From Pseudo-nitzschia pungens (Eukaryota > Bacillariophyta > Bacillariophyceae > Bacillariales > Bacillariaceae), in the NCBI GenBank assembly GCA_037355855.1, contig CM074761.1, positions 4,421,346 through 4,485,345 on the forward strand: 64,000 nt of DNA. The letters are read 5' to 3'. Positions 42,275-52,850 of the stretch are shown piece after piece. The notes beneath the pieces were generated by a model. That model made no database searches. It was not told the DNA's origin and worked only from the letters and a program-made list of their open reading frames with translations. The translations under genes and the position numbers were made by a program. Every line of letters starts with the position of its first letter. Positions within the stretch are counted from its first letter, which is position 1.

Positions 42275-44553
42275 ATGAGCACTGACGACGCCGAAACACA
42301 AGCTGATGAAGTGGAAAAATGGGATCGACATGATGGTGTCAAAGAGTTTTCTGCCCTGTACGTTTTGGACACTGAAATAGCCAAGGGTAGCTTCGGAACA
42401 GTATGGACAGCTAGTCCAATTTCAGATACTAACATAAAATACGCGGTGAAAATAATCGATCGGAGTAGGGTGAAAGAGGAGGACATACAATCTGTATTTC
42501 GGGAAGTGGAGATTATGAAAGAATTGAGAGGGGTACCAAACATCATCACAATTATAGACTTTCTGGACGAATCGCAGTATCTATATGTTGTACAGTCTTA
42601 TGCAAGAGGGGGGGACTTGTTCTCGAGGCTCACTAGGAGACGACAATATACAGAAAACTGTGCAAGAGAAATTGCTCTTGTTCTATTCAAAACTCTGGAT
42701 GATATGCATTCAAAATATCGAATAGCTCATCGAGATTTAAAACCAGAGAATCTGTTGTTGGAAGATTCCAATTCCGAGAAACTCTACTTTGGAGACTTTG
42801 GTTTTGCTCGTCATGTTGGAGAAGAAGGCCTAAAGACAAGATGTGGAACACCAGCTTTCGTCGCACCCGAGATCGTTGTAGGAAGGAGATACAACGAAGC
42901 TGTCGATATGTGGTCGATAGGCGTGATACTTTTCATGCTATTGGGAGGATACAGTCCGTTTACGGAGGGTGCAGAAGATCTTCGAACTTTATTTCACAGA
43001 ATACGAGGTGGGGATTTCATGTTCCGCCAATCGCAATGGGTGAATGTTAGTCCCGAAGCAAAGTGTCTCATAGCTCGTCTTCTGACCGTAGATCCTGACT
43101 ACAGGTACACAGCGAAGCAAGCTTTGAATAGCGATTGGGTGAAAAAGATGGATACAAAATCGCTTCGATTGAACAATTTGCATGGTTCTTTGTGCGTATT
43201 AAAAAAAAGCAACACAAAATTATCGTTGAAGGTAAGTGCAACTGAAATGACTCGACATGATATCTTTGGCATGGAAGCGTGAATCGAATTGCAAATTAAA
43301 GAGATGTAAATTAACGCATTGTGTTCCGCTATCGGCCTTGGCTACGAATAAACTCAAGGGCGCAATGCATGCGGTGAGATTCGCCGTTTCTTCCAACTTC
43401 TGGGCTCCAGAAAAAACAACATTCTCCAAATGGTCTGCCAATATTGATATGAACAACATTGCCGTGAATGCAGCTCTTCACTGTCCAGCGAAATCCAATT
43501 TCCACGATGAGTATGAGCTCCTGAGTCAACTTCGCAATGGGTCGTCCGCCACTCTCCATGAATGTCGCCACAAAAAAACAGGAGATATGTTTGTCGTGAA
43601 GATAGTTCATCGTGCTAAGCTTCGAAATAATGAGGATGAATACTTATTAAATGAAGTTTCTATTATGCAATCGCTTTCTGCACACGAGAAATATGTCGTC
43701 CAAGCATTGGACTTTTTCGAAGAGGAAGAATTTTTCTTTTTGGTCAGAGAATACATGAATGGAGGAAACGTATTCCATCAACTTTCGAAAAAGACTAAGT
43801 ATACCGAAGAAGACGCAAAGGAGCTTACGAGGAGCCTTCTCAGAGCTGTCAAGTATATGCATGATGCAGGAATAGCACACCGAGATTTGAAACCTCAGAA
43901 TTTGTTGCTTCGAGTAAGTGTCATCCAATTAGATTTTGTGCGTCGTTTGATGTCATTGCAGGTTCGCTAAACGTTCTCACTCCCGCCAAACAATTGCAAA
44001 CAAATAGTTCGATGGAAACGCTTGCCATGTAAAGGTTGCAGAGTTTTCATTTGCGAGTCGGATCCACGCCCCGAATTGCCTTACAAGTCGATGCGGCTCC
44101 CCATCTTTTGTGGCTCCAGAAATTCTGAAAAATATTCCCCACGACCATAGGGTAGATCTTTGGAGTGTCGGAGTCATCATTTATCTCCTTTTGGTTGGAT
44201 ATCCTCCATTTGCACAAGAAACACAGTCTGAGCTTTTCACGCAAATTCGTACATGTGACTGGAAATTTTACGCAGAAGATTGGGAAAACATATCACCAGA
44301 TGCCAGAGATTTGATTGAGAATCTCTTGGTAGCAGATCCCGAACAAAGGTGGACGGCGGCACAGTCAATGGAATGCGTATGGTTACAAACCAAAACTATA
44401 AAGGAGGAGGAAGTGGATCTCACTGCATCACTTAGCTGTCTCCGGAAGCGAAGAGCAAGTTTCAAACGGCATTCTTTACCTGTCCAATGGCCAAGAGGTG
44501 AAATTCTCCCTGTTGACTTGTCGTTTCAATGCCACTCAGCTTCTGAAATGTGA
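42275..44553 (+). CDS. tandem CaMK-type protein kinase (kinase plus degenerate kinase)
   Basis: Three exons: 42275-43231, 43359-43913 and 44008-44553, phase 0 throughout; 685 residues. Domain 1 (residues about 30-290) is a full CaMK-like Ser/Thr kinase: 'IAKGSFGTVW', 'YAVKII', 'HRDLKPENLLL', 'FGDFGFAR', 'RCGTPAFVAPEI', 'DMWSIGVILFMLL'. The linker 'LHGSLCVLKKSNTKLSLK' and 'GAMHAVRFAV' across the first intron resembles the autoinhibitory/calmodulin-binding tail of CaMKs. Domain 2 (about 370-610) keeps 'VVKIV' and 'HRDLKPQNLLL', but its Gly-rich loop is eroded ('LRNGSSATLHE') and DFG is replaced by EFS ('VKVAEFSFAS'). It is therefore probably a weak kinase or pseudokinase. The tail has 'KRRASFKRHSLPVQ', a possible phosphosite cluster. 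Both introns have GTAAGT donors. Confidence 0.9.
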
Positions 44554-45236
44554 GGCCGGTCGAGGATCGATTCGATTGATAGTTGCCAGTACGTACCATG
44601 ACAATTATTAAATCTGGGACAATCAGCTTTTTAGTCACAGAGTCTCAAAATTGAAGGATGCTATGGTTAATTCATCGTTCGCATTTTCGTTAATACTACA
44701 TGGGAACCGAGTTCACTACTGGAAAGAGAATACAGTAAATCATACAGTAAAATTCACGCGGCTGTTACAGAAATCGCAGCGGTAGTGAATATAAACATCG
44801 GAAGACGGTTGTAGCAACACAGATATATTATGATCTTTTTCAGCAGATAGAATAGCAGACAACATCCTCCAATTCTTTGACGAATTCTGCCTCTTCGTTC
44901 TCACTTTCGCAGACCGGTACACACTGATGCTTTTCCGGAACGGCATTAGCGATGCTGAGTCAGGTAATTCCTCTCGTAGGAGCTCGGATGCACGATGGTT
45001 TTGCCGGGTTCATGGGAATACTGCACCAGTTGTCGTGTGTTTGACACACAAGTTCTCGCGAGAACTGGTTGAGGACAAACGTTGAACGCACCTCGGTTAG
45101 ACCCTTATCCGAGAATTCTTCAACGATATCAATCTATTGGTGGACGATGACACATGATCCATTGGTTCCATTATCGGTACTTGAGAGGTTCTTTGGTTCT
45201 TTCCGTGTCACATCTTTTCGGACTGGTGTCGATTTG
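44554..45236. other. intergenic between convergent genes
   Basis: A 683-bp gap between the 3' ends of the dual kinase and the unknown signal-bearing protein. Nothing recognised. Confidence 0.6.
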
Positions 45237-46541
45237 TCAATACGCTATCACCTCATTCAGCTCCGAGGGACGGACTATGTACGTGGGATCCCCAAACAAT
45301 GATTGTCCAATCAGTTCGGGCGCAATCCAGTTGGCAAAAACCGCCAGCGCCCCAAATGCTACTGCACCAAAGATCACCGGGAGGTTCGCCGCGAGGTCTT
45401 CTTCTGCTTGGGTCTCGATATAGAGAGGATCCATCATCCCCGGGACCGACCTCCAGGGTAACGCCGATGCCACGAGATCTTCCCAATACAAATCGTCTCG
45501 GTAGTTGTTGTTATTGTTTGTGGTAGTCTCGATGCTAATCCCATCGCGGTAGAATTCGGGTGGTTTCCGGGCCGTTTCCAAGAAGAATTGCAAGTCCCTG
45601 GCACACACTCGGTTCGCCATGGCCCCCCGGTTCAAGTCTTGCGCATAGGCAAGATCTTCCACGATGGATCGAATCTTTCGGGTGGCACCGCTGCTTCCGG
45701 CGTCGTTTGTTTTCCCGGGTTCACGTTCGTTCCCATCTTGTACAACAAACTCGCAGGTCGTCACACCCTCGATGCAGGCCAAAGGGATGCGGAGTTTGCC
45801 CGTGGCAAAGGCCCTCGCAAAAAGCTTTCCAACGGCCGAGTACGAAAATCGGCGTTCTTCCGACACTCTGTCGGTGTACGTAGAAAAATCGGCGGTCCAT
45901 CCCGGAACCGCCCCCGCCAGAGCCTCCAACCACCGAACGGATGGATCGATGTAGGTGAGACTCCAACGCAACAGAAGAGTCGTAGGAGATGTAGTCGTTG
46001 CCGAAGTGGTCACCAGTCGAGGACGCCCTTGTAGATTGTTGTCGGCTTCGTTGCTCTCGGTGTTGCGATCCACTTTTCCGTCTACGTCTACCTCCGCTCC
46101 AAAGTCCTTTTCCCATCTCTGGATGGACCGCTCGAGTTCTTTTCGCCCCTCGATTCTCGTAGCCGTGGCGCGCTGGAAGAAGACCACCGAATCGTCGTAT
46201 TCGTACGTTGGAGGAAGAGTCGGAAGCATGGACATTGCGACTTTTCTTGGTATCGTTTTCCTTTGGAACAGAGACGGCGCCCTGGCTACTCCCGTGGATA
46301 CAAAACGCGACGACGAGTCATTTCCGGGATTCCATTGCGACGGAGAACCATTCCCATCCGATTCTGCAAAAGGGGATCCAAGACGTCGTTGCCCCGGTCG
46401 TTGTAAATGGTGATTGCATCGAAAAGCTGCTACGCTTATGTGATTCCGTCGTCGTCGCTGCGTGTGCTGCAGAAACACCAATAGCAACGACACAGTTTTC
46501 AACACCAAGACCAACGACGGTATCCTTCGCAACGTTGGCAT
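45237..46541 (-). CDS. unknown protein with N-terminal signal and C-terminal membrane helix
   Basis: Intronless, 434 residues from the first ATG. I do not recognise the family with certainty. The N-terminus 'SLVLVLKTVSLLLVFLQ' is a signal peptide or signal anchor followed by an Arg/Ser-rich region, compatible with plastid import. The middle has 'TLLLRWSLTYIDPSVRWLEA', 'FSYSAVGKLFARAFATGKL' and 'IPLACIEGVTTCEF', an arrangement like SnoaL-fold (NTF2-like, DUF2358-type) algal and plant plastid proteins. Near the C-terminus 'LPVIFGAVAFGALAVFANWI' is a membrane helix. Upstream in-frame sequence lacks an ATG. The gene is convergent with the dual kinase and divergent from the next Arg/Ser-rich gene. 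Confidence 0.7.
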   Translation of the reverse strand: MPTLRRIPSLVLVLKTVSLLLVFLQHTQRRRRNHISVAAFRCNHHLQRPGQRRLGSPFAESDGNGSPSQWNPGNDSSSRFVSTGVARAPSLFQRKTIPRKVAMSMLPTLPPTYEYDDSVVFFQRATATRIEGRKELERSIQRWEKDFGAEVDVDGKVDRNTESNEADNNLQGRPRLVTTSATTTSPTTLLLRWSLTYIDPSVRWLEALAGAVPGWTADFSTYTDRVSEERRFSYSAVGKLFARAFATGKLRIPLACIEGVTTCEFVVQDGNEREPGKTNDAGSSGATRKIRSIVEDLAYAQDLNRGAMANRVCARDLQFFLETARKPPEFYRDGISIETTTNNNNNYRDDLYWEDLVASALPWRSVPGMMDPLYIETQAEEDLAANLPVIFGAVAFGALAVFANWIAPELIGQSLFGDPTYIVRPSELNEVIAY

Positions 46542-47716
46542 AGTTTTGTTGACGAATGATTGATTCGAAACGTCTATCACCTCGTTTGCCGTTCCTTTCG
46601 ATCACATAGAAAGTCGTTTCCCTTTTTCCAAGCAATGCCATTGCCAAGGCGATGACAACTAAAGCACGGCACGAGTAAGGCTTACTCGTAACCTTACTCT
46701 TGTCTTGTACGAAGTACGTGGTAGAGCCGAAACCAGTAATTACATACCATCAAATCGGCGGTTATTGATCTAAGCCACTTTTTCACCTATCCGACAAGCT
46801 GGAAAGCGAACTCATGATGAAGTATTCCATGGAACATCACATACGTACCGGTACGTGCTTGTATGATGTGAGTAAGGTTATGAGACGAGCATTCAATCAA
46901 CAAAAAACAAACAATCCACAAAAACAAGACGAACTTACAACATGGAGCGGTAATCTTAGTACCGTATTCATTTCTTGTCTACCGGATCTTATGTGCCTCC
47001 GGTTAGATACTATTGCCAAGTGTTGGGTATGCAATGGGTCATAGTAGGCTATGAATACCGCAGCCAATAACAGACGTCTTTTATTCTTTCATCAATCCTG
47101 TTTCCGAACTTGTTCAGAAGCAATATGAAGAACACTTGGGAAGAAACAGGACTGGTAGTTGGAGAATGTTTCCGTTGACAAGAAAATCTCTAAATTCGAA
47201 AAAATCCTCCGAGTACATCGTATTTTGTATTATTATTATTTGTATCAAGGCAAACATAACTTACGGGATTTTCAAGCGAAGAACACACCCACAACTTACA
47301 ACAACGCGTGCACAAGTGTCAGGTATGATCCAGGTTCTCTCGAAAAGTGTATGAAACTTCATCATTGGCGAAACACCATCGGTGAAGCAGGGACGACGAC
47401 CTAAAAGGCTAAATGTACGTTATGGATTTGGCTGCGATTTTTAGAAGCGCTTTCACGAACACCGAAACGAAATGACTTCTCGTCGTCCCAAGATATCCGA
47501 AACACTCACAATTCTCTTTTTTTACCGATAACAATGTAAGACAACACAACCGTCACCTCCGCAGGTCACGTCGTGCGTCGTCGTAACAGACCTTTCAACC
47601 CGCAGTTGCAGGCTTGTTGATTTTTTCGTTTCCAACACCAACTTCTCTCAACACGTTGTGTTTTGTTCCGATATTTGCTATTCGATTACAGTAGCCTAGC
47701 ATAAATAACAGTAACA
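46542..47716. other. divergent intergenic region
   Basis: A 1.18-kb gap with GTAAGGCTTACTCGTAACCTTAC-type motifs near 46675, GTACGAAGTACGTGG at about 46709 and ACGTACCGGTACGTG near 46850. Short open frames lack support. Confidence 0.6.
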
Positions 47717-48865
47717 ATGATGCACGTAGTTCACAGCAGAGGAAGACACTCGCCGAGGAGGAATTCGGACTCGTCTATTTCCGTAGATGAAACAAAGAAT
47801 TCCAAACGCAGATCTTCAATCGGGACCGATTCCTCGCTTATTCCCACATCGACAAAGTCACCCTCAAGAAAGAAGGAAAGTTCTGATTCCAGGAAAAACG
47901 CAAACAAAATAAAAGGCAGGAACCCGGGAGAAACACTCCAAAGACGACAATCACAGGCACTCGACGATAGCCTGGTCTTCTCCACATCTGTGATATTCTC
48001 CGGCAAAGGTGTGAAGAATAGGAGAAACAGCCTTGGTAGTAAGAACGAGCCAAACGATAGCAGGGAATGGAAAATATCTAGATCGCTGAAGCGGAACCAT
48101 TCGATGACAAAAATCGAAATGAATTCAGCGCCCTCCCCCGACGCAACGACGACGCGCACGCGCAAGCAACTCAACAACGTCCAAAGGTTGGAGCGGAGAG
48201 GCAGCCTTTTCGATGTTTTCGTGTGGTCAAAAAAGGAAAACGTTGACAAGCTAATGGAAAGAAAGAAGAAACTGAACCACACACGAAAACCGAAGACGGG
48301 CTATGAGTGTCGAGATTCCCTGCCGAGTCTCGTATCGCTGGCTTTCGAAGACGATGAAGAAGGTACGGTATCTACAGAGGACACTACCGACAATTGCAAC
48401 CATGTCGAAAAGGTGGGGGGCATCAAAACATGTTCCTCAGAAGCAAAGGCTCCGAAAGTCAATTCATCTCCGTTGGTTTCCACTGCGGTCAGGACCTCGT
48501 TTCGAGTCGACAACGATCCTGCACGGGATGAAAATGTCCATGAGCAGAATGCAGTAGAACGATTGCAGCTCTCTGCAGCGCGAACTTTACGCGATAAAGA
48601 ATTTGCAAAGACGCAGACGGGTTCAGCCATGGAATATTTTGAAAACTTGAGGTCACGTTGGGATTCTTCGTCAAGGATTGTCATCCAAGCCGACCCAGCA
48701 ATGCCATATTTTCGCAGAGGCCAGGAACGTCGATCCAATCAACACCGTCCTCCAAAGCCTCCGAATTCCTCGAAACGATCGAAGGCACCGAGGGCGCCGA
48801 AAACCCCAAGACCGTCAAAGAAAACCATTGGAAACGAAGCAGATGCGATGCCATTGATCCCATGA
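47717..48865 (+). CDS. disordered Arg/Ser-rich protein, unknown
   Basis: Intronless, 382 residues. No known domain. Hydrophilic low-complexity sequence with repeated basophilic phosphosite motifs: 'SKRRSSIGTDS', 'LQRRQSQALDD', 'KNRRNSLGSK', 'LKRNHSMTK', 'LERRGSLFDVF'. One short hydrophobic island, 'SLFDVFVWSKKENVDKLM', sits near residue 160, and the C-terminus is Pro/Lys-rich ('RPPKPPNSSKRSKAPRAPKT'). The style is close to that of the proteins at 38721-41397 and 58553-59440, but I see no alignable domain. The ATG is the first in frame and is followed by a second Met. Confidence 0.7.
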   Translation: MMHVVHSRGRHSPRRNSDSSISVDETKNSKRRSSIGTDSSLIPTSTKSPSRKKESSDSRKNANKIKGRNPGETLQRRQSQALDDSLVFSTSVIFSGKGVKNRRNSLGSKNEPNDSREWKISRSLKRNHSMTKIEMNSAPSPDATTTRTRKQLNNVQRLERRGSLFDVFVWSKKENVDKLMERKKKLNHTRKPKTGYECRDSLPSLVSLAFEDDEEGTVSTEDTTDNCNHVEKVGGIKTCSSEAKAPKVNSSPLVSTAVRTSFRVDNDPARDENVHEQNAVERLQLSAARTLRDKEFAKTQTGSAMEYFENLRSRWDSSSRIVIQADPAMPYFRRGQERRSNQHRPPKPPNSSKRSKAPRAPKTPRPSKKTIGNEADAMPLIP

Positions 48866-51286
48866 AAGTCCAAGAGTGGGAACGGAAAACGTTGTCCGTG
48901 GTTTCCCCAGGATCCATTATACTTGCCAACCTGGCTCTTGACGAGAGAACATGCACAGAGTGAGAAAGAGATAATGGGCAAGTCCTTTACTGCACTAAAA
49001 TTACATTATAACAATCGAAATAAGCTTCGAAATCCACCTCCAGTGAATCCACCGTGATACAGCTGTGGCTATCCAAATGTGATTTGTGAGCAAGGAAAAA
49101 GTGGAACTTAGTATAATTTCCATGTTTTGAATAAAAGTGCCTAGAATGCAGCAACAAATTAGTAGTAGTAGTAGGCAGGTTGAAAGGGCCTGTACCACTA
49201 CAGCAGTACAACTGGTTCATTACGAAGGTTCTATGAATATTCCATGCAACTTGAATACTGCAAGATGCATCACCGGGTTAATAAATTTTGAATTAGGAGT
49301 ATGGGAATTAAAAGTGTGATGCAGGTACATCTGACCAGAAAATTTGGGTGTCAAGAAGCCGGAGCCTCTCCATACAGAAGAGCAAAGTGCTCCGCACGAA
49401 GACAAGGAAATTCATTACAGTTTGGCTTAAGAATACCTTTTCCACTTTTCTCATCGGAGAGAGAATGAATGTCCATCATACAGAAAACAGTAAGTGCATT
49501 GATTGTCAAGCTAATATTACTAGCAGTGTGAAACCCAAAAACCTTCTTGGACAGGAAAAGAGCCAATAACGATAGACTGCCTGATACTCGTTGCAAGAAT
49601 GTCGTTCTGAACAACAGGAGAAAAATACCTTTTGTTGTCTCAAAGTAGAACCGCAGTACGAAGTACGGAGTTAACACTGAAAGTAATACGTTTAGTGTTG
49701 AAACAGCTGGTGACTCCTTCTAGAAGGAAAGATTTACAGTACAAGCTGTTGGATTGCAGGAAGCAATCGAACCGAAACTAGCAACAAGACTAGTCTAACA
49801 AGGTCGGGCCCTGAGAAGAGCAACCGTATTTGCGAAGGTACTAGCAATGTTGCAGACAGCACGAGATCGGGGCGTAAGGAAGCACAAAAGACAGCAACGG
49901 TGCTCGGATTACGGGGACAAAACCTGTTACCACCAAATCAAAAGCTCGAGTGAGCAAAGAAAAAAGAGAATGGTTCCATGCGCTCCCATGCGCAGTGTGT
50001 CATAGGGACGTGCTGGATCACACGTATGGCGCCAACGAAGTGATGTGGAAGATCACAGATGCAGTTGCGATTGTCAAGAACTGACTTCTAGTAGAAAGCG
50101 TGTCTTGTTACAAGACAACGCAAACGAACGAGTTGGATCTTTGATCGAGTGAATCTCCGATCGGGGACTACTCAGTTCAAATGAACAAAGAACAGCGCGT
50201 CACGCCAACACGCTGGAGTGGTGGAAGCAACCAAACCACTGCTGAAGAGCCAGTAAGCGTTACAATGCATGCGAAGACGTTAGTATGCATGGATTGAAAG
50301 AGCAAAGAAAAAGATCGTGCGATGGGAGTAGGAACTCCGAAAGCAACCGGCACGGAAGACCAAGCACTGTGTCAAGCTGGCACGCTGGGTTACAGGAAGC
50401 AACCGCACCAGCGTTTGAAGCCCACCACGAGTCAAGACAAAGATAACGTGTTAAACACAGTTGTGTTCCAATTATGGGGATATGTCGTCCCTATTAAAGG
50501 TGCTCCAGTTACGGGGACATGCTGTCCTTGTTAATAGTGAAACGCTTAGACTGAAACAAAGGAAAGCTTGCAAAGGAATGATTCCGAGTCAAGCAGAGCA
50601 ACGGTGCTCAGATCTCGGCGCCGTACTGTTAAGATGTGTCCGGTTACGACCGAAACGGATTTCGTGTCCTGTTACGAGTGTAACGGCGTTGTGTAAAGAC
50701 ATGTGGCCCCGCTTACGGAGCCATGTAGTCCCTGTTAAGAACGGAATCGCAACAACGCTACAAGCATGAGCATTGAAGTTGATACAAGCCAGCTAGTGGA
50801 AGGCACGTAAGTCACCTAGCAGTATCCCAGATACTTCAAAAGACGCTAATTGCTACGATCGATCGAGTGGACCTCAGATCGGAAACTATTCATCGCAAAG
50901 AACAGCATCGAATACTAAGGCAAGTAGCCACAGTACAGGATTCCACTGTTCGATGCTAACGAATACATGATCTACGAATCAGGAGCTGCTGCTCCTCCAA
51001 GGACACTAAAGGAGCAGTCCGATTCGGAAATCTTACCAAAGACGATAAATGAAAAGCATTCCTACAAAGACCGAATGGAACAGTAACAGTTGTACCATTC
51101 TGGGGACAGCTTGCTCACGAATCATGTCCAAGGAGGACAGAAGCTGTACGAGCAGCGAGAATAACCACTACGAATGAGCTGTATGTACAGCACGATTTCG
51201 GGGACCGGTGTGGTCCAACTGAATCGAAACGAATGATTTACAATAGGCTAATGGTCTTGGGATGTGTCAGGATATTTGGTATATGG
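48866..51286. other. gene-free block with diverged internal repeats
   Basis: The left part (48866-49730) is ordinary AT-rich DNA with a TAGTAGTAGTAG run near 49160 and CAGTACGAAGTACGGAG at about 49655. From about 49730 to 51240 the composition changes (more GC, few stop-free runs) and diverged segments recur. GATCGAGTGAATCTCCGATC at about 50147 has a relative at about 50855. Segments like TTATGGGGATATGTCGTCCC and TTACGGGGACATGCTGTCC recur (about 50474, 50511, 50710). AGGAAGCAACCGNACCA occurs three times. This looks like an old tandem or rearranged repeat, possibly a decayed mobile element. No gene is supported. Confidence 0.5.
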
Positions 51287-52150
51287 CGCTATAGAGGTGC
51301 GGATCAGATTGCAATAGAGGTGCAGATTGGAGTGCCATAGAGTTGCAGATCGGTTTGCAATAGAGGTGAGGATTGCGACAGAGGTGCGGATCGGATTGCA
51401 ATAGAGGTGCAGATCGGTTGACGCAATAGAGGTGCCGATTGGATTGCGATAGAGGTGCAGATAGGATTGCAATAGAGGTGCGGACTGCGATAGAGGTGCG
51501 GATCAGTTTGCAATAGAGGTGCAGATCGGATTGCGATAGAGGTGCGGATCGGATTGCAATAGAGGTGCGGATCGGATTGCAATAGAGGTGCGGATCGGAT
51601 TGCAATAGAGGTGCTGATCGGATCGCACTAGAGGTGCGGATCGGATCGCAACAGAGGTACGGATTGCAATGGAGGTGCGGATCGGATTGCGATAGAGGTG
51701 CGGATCGGATTGCAATAGAGGTGCGGATCGGATCGCAATAGAGGTGCGGATCGGATCGCAATAGAGGTGCGGATTGGATCGCAACAGAGGTGCGGATTTC
51801 AATAGAGGTGCGGATGAGATCGCAATAGAGGTGCCGCTCGGATTGCAATAGAGGTGCGGATCAGATCGCAACAGAGGTGCGGATTGCAATAGAGGTGCCG
51901 ATCGGATCGCAATAGAGGTGCAGATCGGATTGCAATAGAGGTGCAGATCGGATCGCAATAGAGGTGCGGATCGGATCGCACTAGAGGTGCGGATTGCGAT
52001 AGAGGTGCGGATCGGTTGACGCGATAAAGGTGCGGATTGCGATAGAGGTGCGGATCGGTTGACGCGATAAAGGTGCGGATTGCAATAGAGGTGCGGATTG
52101 CGATAGAGGTGCGGATCGGATTGCTATGGTAGGTGCAGATTGGATTGCGA
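51287..52150 (+). repeat. 23-bp minisatellite array (about 38 units)
   Basis: A long tandem array whose unit contains CAATAGAGGTGCGGATCGGA plus three bases (ATT or a variant). Units vary by point changes (GCGATAGAGG, TGCAGATCGG) and by loss of five bases (TGCGGATTGCAATAG), with two longer units carrying GGTTGACGCGATAAAGG near 52012 and 52057. The array is open in several minus-strand frames, which produces spurious repetitive peptides of the S-A-P-L-L-Q-S-D-P-H-L-Y type. It ends just before a GGGGTTGGGGCAACCCC inverted repeat at about 52162. Confidence 0.92.
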
Positions 52151-52625
52151 TTTACGTAATGTTGGGGTTGGGGCAACCCCAACAAGGGGATACGAAGTAA
52201 AAGCTACCCTTGTACTTGCCCAAGGGCCAGAAAGTAGGGTATGTAGTATGTAACCTTACCGTAAGTTACAAGTGGATTTGTTCTGAATATTCTGAAGTTA
52301 AATGGCGAGTAACTTACTTGTAAATGCACCCTCAGTCATTTCTATGTGAAGGGCGAAAGGCATATCAATAGTACTTACGCATTATTCAGAATTGTGCCCC
52401 GTGGTCTATTCTACCCGAAGTATTTGATTGATGTGATTTGAACACTTTTATGGAAATTATTTTTCAAAGCAGTCTCAATTCTGTGCTTGACCTTCTCACT
52501 TTCACAACATTGTTTCACCCGTGCTCCAATTTCGGCGATTTTGAAGAAGTCGTACAGCCCTTAGCATTCAACCAAAACTTCGTGATACCGGTAACCTTAC
52601 TTTTGTCACTCTAAACTGACTCGAG
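52151..52625. other. intergenic between minisatellite and copia element
   Basis: A 475-bp AT-rich stretch. It has a perfect small hairpin (GTTGGGGTTGGGGCAACCCCAAC) at about 52160, a motif TAACCTTACCGTAAGTTAC at about 52251 and ATACCGGTAACCTTAC at about 52585. No gene. Confidence 0.6.
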
Positions 52626-52630
52626 TCTCG
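52626..52630 (+). repeat. target-site duplication of copia element (left copy)
   Basis: TCTCG directly abuts the left LTR; the same five bases follow the right LTR at 58268-58272. Confidence 0.85.
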
Positions 52631-52837
52631 TCTTGTAAATTTCACGTAAACAAGCCTACAATCGGTGTAACATAAAACTCAATGTACTAATTGTATTAAA
52701 ATAAAAAGTGAATGAATGGCTCACATGCCATTTTAATCATAATTGTCCATAAATTTCCTCGATTGTGATGCTTCTTCATAAACGTCATTTCTTGTTTCAA
52801 CGTTCATTTTCACCTTATCCTTAATATTTTTCCAACA
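52631..52837 (-). repeat. 3' LTR of the copia element
   Basis: A 207-bp LTR, identical by eye to 58061-58267. A short purine-rich stretch (ACAGGAG) just inside it, at about 52840-52850 on the minus strand, may be the polypurine tract. Confidence 0.93.
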
Positions 52838-52850
52838 CACTCCTGTGGAT

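Noticed and set aside
51267..52185. Several minus-strand repetitive open frames in the 23-bp array
   Set aside because: The unit length is not a multiple of three, so all frames cycle through the same peptide; this is minisatellite, not a gene.
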